From UBA3206 sp963623875 (GTDB lineage: Bacteria; Bacillota_I; Bacilli_A; Acholeplasmatales; Anaeroplasmataceae), in NCBI GenBank assembly GCA_963623875.1, contig CAVFNL010000008.1:62001-126000 (forward strand): a stretch of 64,000 bases of DNA, in the 5' to 3' direction. Below the pieces are notes generated by a model. That model saw nothing but the letters and a program-made list of their open reading frames with translations, was not told the origin of the DNA and did no database searches. Positions within the stretch are counted from its first letter, which is position 1; each line of letters opens with the position of its first letter. A program made the translations under genes and the position numbers. Below, one piece after another: positions 61,916-64,000 of the stretch.

Positions 61916-62499
61916 TAGAATTTGTTAATGTTTCTAAATCTTTTAAAAAAGATATGATTCTAAAAGAATTATCATTTAGAGTGGAAAATAATGATTTCCT
62001 TATGATTGAAGGATCAAATGGTTCAGGGAAAACTACAATCATTAATCTCATTTTAAATTTGTATACACTAAGTAAAAAAGATAGTGGTGAAATAATAAAC
62101 GATTTTAATGATATATCATATTTACCTGATAAATATGTTTTCCCATCTCTTGTAAAATCTTATGATTTTTTATATGAATATTTTAGCGGCGATGTAAATA
62201 AAAAAACTATAGATTATTATATTAAAAGGTATAAACTTCAAAATAAATTTATATGTAATTTATCAAAAGGAAATGCAATTAAAATAGCTCTTATAAAAGC
62301 ACTTGCAGAGGATAAAGAGTTATATATTTTTGATGAACCATTAAATGGACTAGACGATGAGTCTAAAAATTTTTTCAAAGAAGATTTAATCGAATTACAA
62401 AGAAATAATAAAACGATAATAATTATTACACACGATGTTTCATTCTTTGAAGATTGCACAACAAATATATTGAAATTAGGGGAAAAGAATAATGGATAA
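61912..62499 (+). CDS. ABC transporter ATP-binding protein
   Basis: 195 residues, a short ABC ATPase. Walker A is GSNGSGKTT (34-42), the signature is LSKGN (118-122, a deviation from LSGGQ), Walker B is YIFDEPLNGLD (139-149), and the switch His is in IITHDVSFFED. The small size and sequence style match ATPases of bacteriocin-immunity or self-protection type exporters (for example the YydI/SkfE group), but no specific substrate can be given. It overlaps the genes on both sides, pairing with the permease downstream. Confidence 0.88.
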   Translation: MIEFVNVSKSFKKDMILKELSFRVENNDFLMIEGSNGSGKTTIINLILNLYTLSKKDSGEIINDFNDISYLPDKYVFPSLVKSYDFLYEYFSGDVNKKTIDYYIKRYKLQNKFICNLSKGNAIKIALIKALAEDKELYIFDEPLNGLDDESKNFFKEDLIELQRNNKTIIIITHDVSFFEDCTTNILKLGEKNNG

Positions 62500-63202
62500 T
62501 ATAAAAAAATTATATTTAAATTATACATTCAATCGAGCAAATATAATAATCATATCTATATCTCTTGTAATAATGGGAATAGTTGTTAACCTATATGATT
62601 TTTCAATTCCTATGATAGACTATAGTATGGATTATAAATTTTATCATAAAGACTTTTTGATATATTCACTTCAATACACAATGCCAATTGCTATAGTAGT
62701 ATTAATTACTATTATAATAATTGATAGTATATCCAATTCTAAAAGGTTCGATATATTGTTTTGTACAAAAGTGAGACCACAAAATATATTAAGAATTAAG
62801 ACAAGAGTATATTTAACATTAGCATTTTATTATATATCATTTGCATATGTAATAATTATGCTTATAGGTCTTGCAAGATTTTCACATTTTAGATTTAATT
62901 ATAAAATGTTACAATTATATATAATGATGGTTCTTATGGGATTTGAAGCGGTATTGATGTCATTATTAATAATAAGAATAACGAGTGTTACATATGCTGC
63001 AATTCTTGTGTTTATAATATATTTTATAAGTAGAATATTCTTTGATATGAATAAAGTACTTGGGAGCTTTTTGTTTTTAAATCCGGATTTAAATAATAAA
63101 ATAGCGCCTTTAACTATATTAGGATCATTTATTATTGTTTTTATATATTTAGAAATGTTAATAAGAATTTTTGGTAAAAAAGAATTAAAATTGGAGAAAT
63201 AA
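62492..63202 (+). CDS. ABC transporter permease (six-helix, ABC-2-like)
   Basis: 236 residues with about six hydrophobic helices and a short cytoplasmic N-terminus. No motif assigns it to a known subfamily; the size and pairing with a ~200-residue ATPase resemble ABC-2-type immunity exporters. It overlaps the ATPase gene by eight bases and ends the cassette; 12 bases later the infC promoter begins, with no terminator between, so some read-through into infC is possible. Confidence 0.75.
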   Translation: MDNIKKLYLNYTFNRANIIIISISLVIMGIVVNLYDFSIPMIDYSMDYKFYHKDFLIYSLQYTMPIAIVVLITIIIIDSISNSKRFDILFCTKVRPQNILRIKTRVYLTLAFYYISFAYVIIMLIGLARFSHFRFNYKMLQLYIMMVLMGFEAVLMSLLIIRITSVTYAAILVFIIYFISRIFFDMNKVLGSFLFLNPDLNNKIAPLTILGSFIIVFIYLEMLIRIFGKKELKLEK

Positions 63203-63214
63203 ATAAAAAACATA

Positions 63215-63243
63215 TTGACATATGGTATTCGATAATGTAAAAT
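63215..63243 (+). promoter_or_regulatory. Promoter of the infC operon
   Basis: A perfect TTGACA (63215-63220), 17 bases, TAAAAT (63238-63243). The predicted start near 63250 gives a leader of about 150 bases. Confidence 0.7.
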
Positions 63244-63249
63244 AATAAA

Positions 63250-63370
63250 GGTTAATTAAATAGATGGAAAGAAGAAACGCCCGTTTCTCGCCTGATTGAC
63301 TTGGTTGGTAGGCAAAAAAGCTAAATTAAAATGATTTTAAAGGGGCGTTACTGCGTCCCTTATTTTTTTG
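63250..63370 (+). promoter_or_regulatory. L20-type autoregulatory leader of infC-rpmI-rplT
   Basis: Two exclusive structures are visible. AACGCCC (63276-63282) pairs perfectly with GGGCGTT (63343-63349), an antiterminator. The same right-hand bases also form a terminator AAGGGGCG (63340-63347) with CGTCCCTT (63354-63361) followed by seven T. GCCT/AGGC (63290-63293 with 63310-63313) forms an internal stem. In B. subtilis L20 binding to such a leader favours termination. The downstream gene order supports the same mechanism. Confidence 0.75.
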
Positions 63371-63398
63371 CTGATAAACTAATATGGAGGTGTAACTT

Positions 63399-63932
63399 AT
63401 TAACAACAATAGAAGAACCAATGATGACGCAATCATCAATGAAATGATTAAATGTCCAAAACTTTTAGTAATCACTAACGAAGGTGAAAAACTAGGGGTA
63501 TTATCAAGAAAAGAAGCTTTAATTAAAGCAGATGAAATGGGATTAGACTTAGTTTTAGTTTCACCAGATGCACAAACTCCGGTAGCTAAAATTATGGATT
63601 ATTCAAAATATCGTTTTGAACAACAAAAGAAGCTTAAGGAAATGAAGAAAAATCAAAAAGTAATAGTAGTCCAAGAAATTAGACTTTCGCCAACTATTGA
63701 AAAACATGATTTTGAAACAAAAGCTAATAATGCTCGTAAGATGATTCAAAAGGGTAATAAAGTAAAAGTTTCTCTACGTTTCTTTGGACGTATGATTGCA
63801 CATCAAGAATTAGGGCAAGATGTTATTAAGAGATTCGTTGATAGTCTAGCTGATTGTGCTCAAATTGAATCGCCAATTAAACTAGATGGTAGATCACTAT
63901 TTACTGTGTTAGTACCAAAAAGTGATAAATAA
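63399..63932 (+). CDS. infC: Translation initiation factor IF-3 (ATT start)
   Basis: Binds 30S subunits and checks start-codon pairing. The first ATG in frame (63444) would drop the conserved N-terminus; an ATT at 63399, with GGAGGTG six bases upstream, gives the family sequence INNNRRTNDDAIINEMIKCPKLLVI and 177 residues, the normal size. ATT starts in infC are a known self-control device because IF-3 discriminates against them. The N-domain, a Lys-rich linker (FEQQKKLKEMKKNQK) and C-domain (VQEIRLSPTIEKHDFETKANNARKMI) are complete. Followed by rpmI. Confidence 0.95.
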   Translation: MNNNRRTNDDAIINEMIKCPKLLVITNEGEKLGVLSRKEALIKADEMGLDLVLVSPDAQTPVAKIMDYSKYRFEQQKKLKEMKKNQKVIVVQEIRLSPTIEKHDFETKANNARKMIQKGNKVKVSLRFFGRMIAHQELGQDVIKRFVDSLADCAQIESPIKLDGRSLFTVLVPKSDK

Positions 63933-63952
63933 TTAAAAGGAGTGTAAAAGAA

Positions 63953-64000
63953 ATGCCAAAGCAAAAGACACATAGTGGATTAAAAAAGAGAATTAAAATT
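63953..64000 (+). CDS. rpmI: Ribosomal protein L35, 5' part
   Basis: The first 16 codons, MPKQKTHSGLKKRIKI, match the conserved start of bL35 and are cut by the window end. AAAAGGAG lies about ten bases upstream and the gene follows infC, as in the infC-rpmI-rplT operon. Confidence 0.9.
   Translation, partial: MPKQKTHSGLKKRIKI

Noticed and set aside
63444..63932. infC starting at the first ATG (63444)
   Set aside because: It would remove the conserved INNNRRTNDDAII start of IF-3 and has no ribosome binding site; the ATT at 63399 with GGAGGTG fits better.
1..64000. Mycoplasma-type genetic code (TGA as Trp)
   Set aside because: TGA ends several complete genes (thioesterase, phoP, dnaG) and conserved Trp positions use TGG.

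Overview
The window is a dense, strongly AT-rich bacterial chromosome segment with short intergenic gaps. It has GGAGG-type ribosome binding sites, sigma-A-like promoters (TTGATT/TTGACA-N17-TATAAT/TAAAAT) and many intrinsic terminators. Trp is encoded by TGG and TGA is used as a stop (for example ends of the thioesterase, phoP and dnaG genes), so the standard bacterial code applies and not the mycoplasma code. The gene set (RNase J, RqcH, TrmK, PhoPR, HU, THF and SAM-I riboswitches, Firmicutes-type L20/infC leader) points to a low-GC Bacillota organism, possibly an uncultured gut Bacilli lineage of the Erysipelotrichales/RF39 type. The lineage is inference. I see no tRNA, rRNA, CRISPR array, complete insertion sequence or prophage.

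Layout. 1-6.6 kb: arginine operon argH-C-J-B-D-F (argG probably just upstream). 6.7-9.9 kb: aldo/keto reductase, acyl-ACP thioesterase, M18 aminopeptidase and a very small membrane ORF. 10.0-18.7 kb: a phosphate island, pstS-pstC-pstA-pstB-phoU, a Na/Pi cotransporter and phoP-phoR, with two matching Pho-box promoters. 18.7-27.7 kb: rqcH (minus), acetyltransferase, homoserine dehydrogenase, small membrane proteins, a DEDDh exonuclease, and RNase J and an alpha/beta hydrolase on the minus strand. 27.7-28.4 kb: a gene-free island with a candidate structured RNA. 28.4-33.5 kb: proS and a serine operon (serC, serA, TIM-barrel protein). 33.5-43.6 kb: rluB, a cmk-rpsA fusion, der, gpsA, hup, two flavoproteins, a PHP phosphoesterase and engB. 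43.9-52.6 kb: acetyltransferase, glyS, dnaG, rpoD, a second divergent sigma factor, a FakA-fragment protein, trmK, esterase and a DUF1295 methyltransferase-like protein. 52.7-54.5 kb: THF riboswitch controlling a folate ECF S-component fused to a large extracytoplasmic domain. 54.5-60.5 kb: SAM-I riboswitch controlling priA-fmt-(degenerate HD-GYP membrane protein)-metK. 60.5-63.2 kb: a four-gene accessory cassette (secreted beta-rich protein, membrane-anchored protein, ABC ATPase, ABC permease). 63.2-64 kb: L20-type leader, infC with an ATT start, and the start of rpmI.

Most unusual items: a PstS whose two lobes are in circularly permuted order; a PstA with about 100 extra extracytoplasmic residues; the secreted-protein/ABC cassette between metK and infC; the divergent tandem sigma factor; the degenerate HD-GYP protein in the SAM-controlled metK operon; the FolT fusion; the cmk-rpsA fusion with an internal ribosome binding site; and the orphan structured-RNA candidate upstream of proS.
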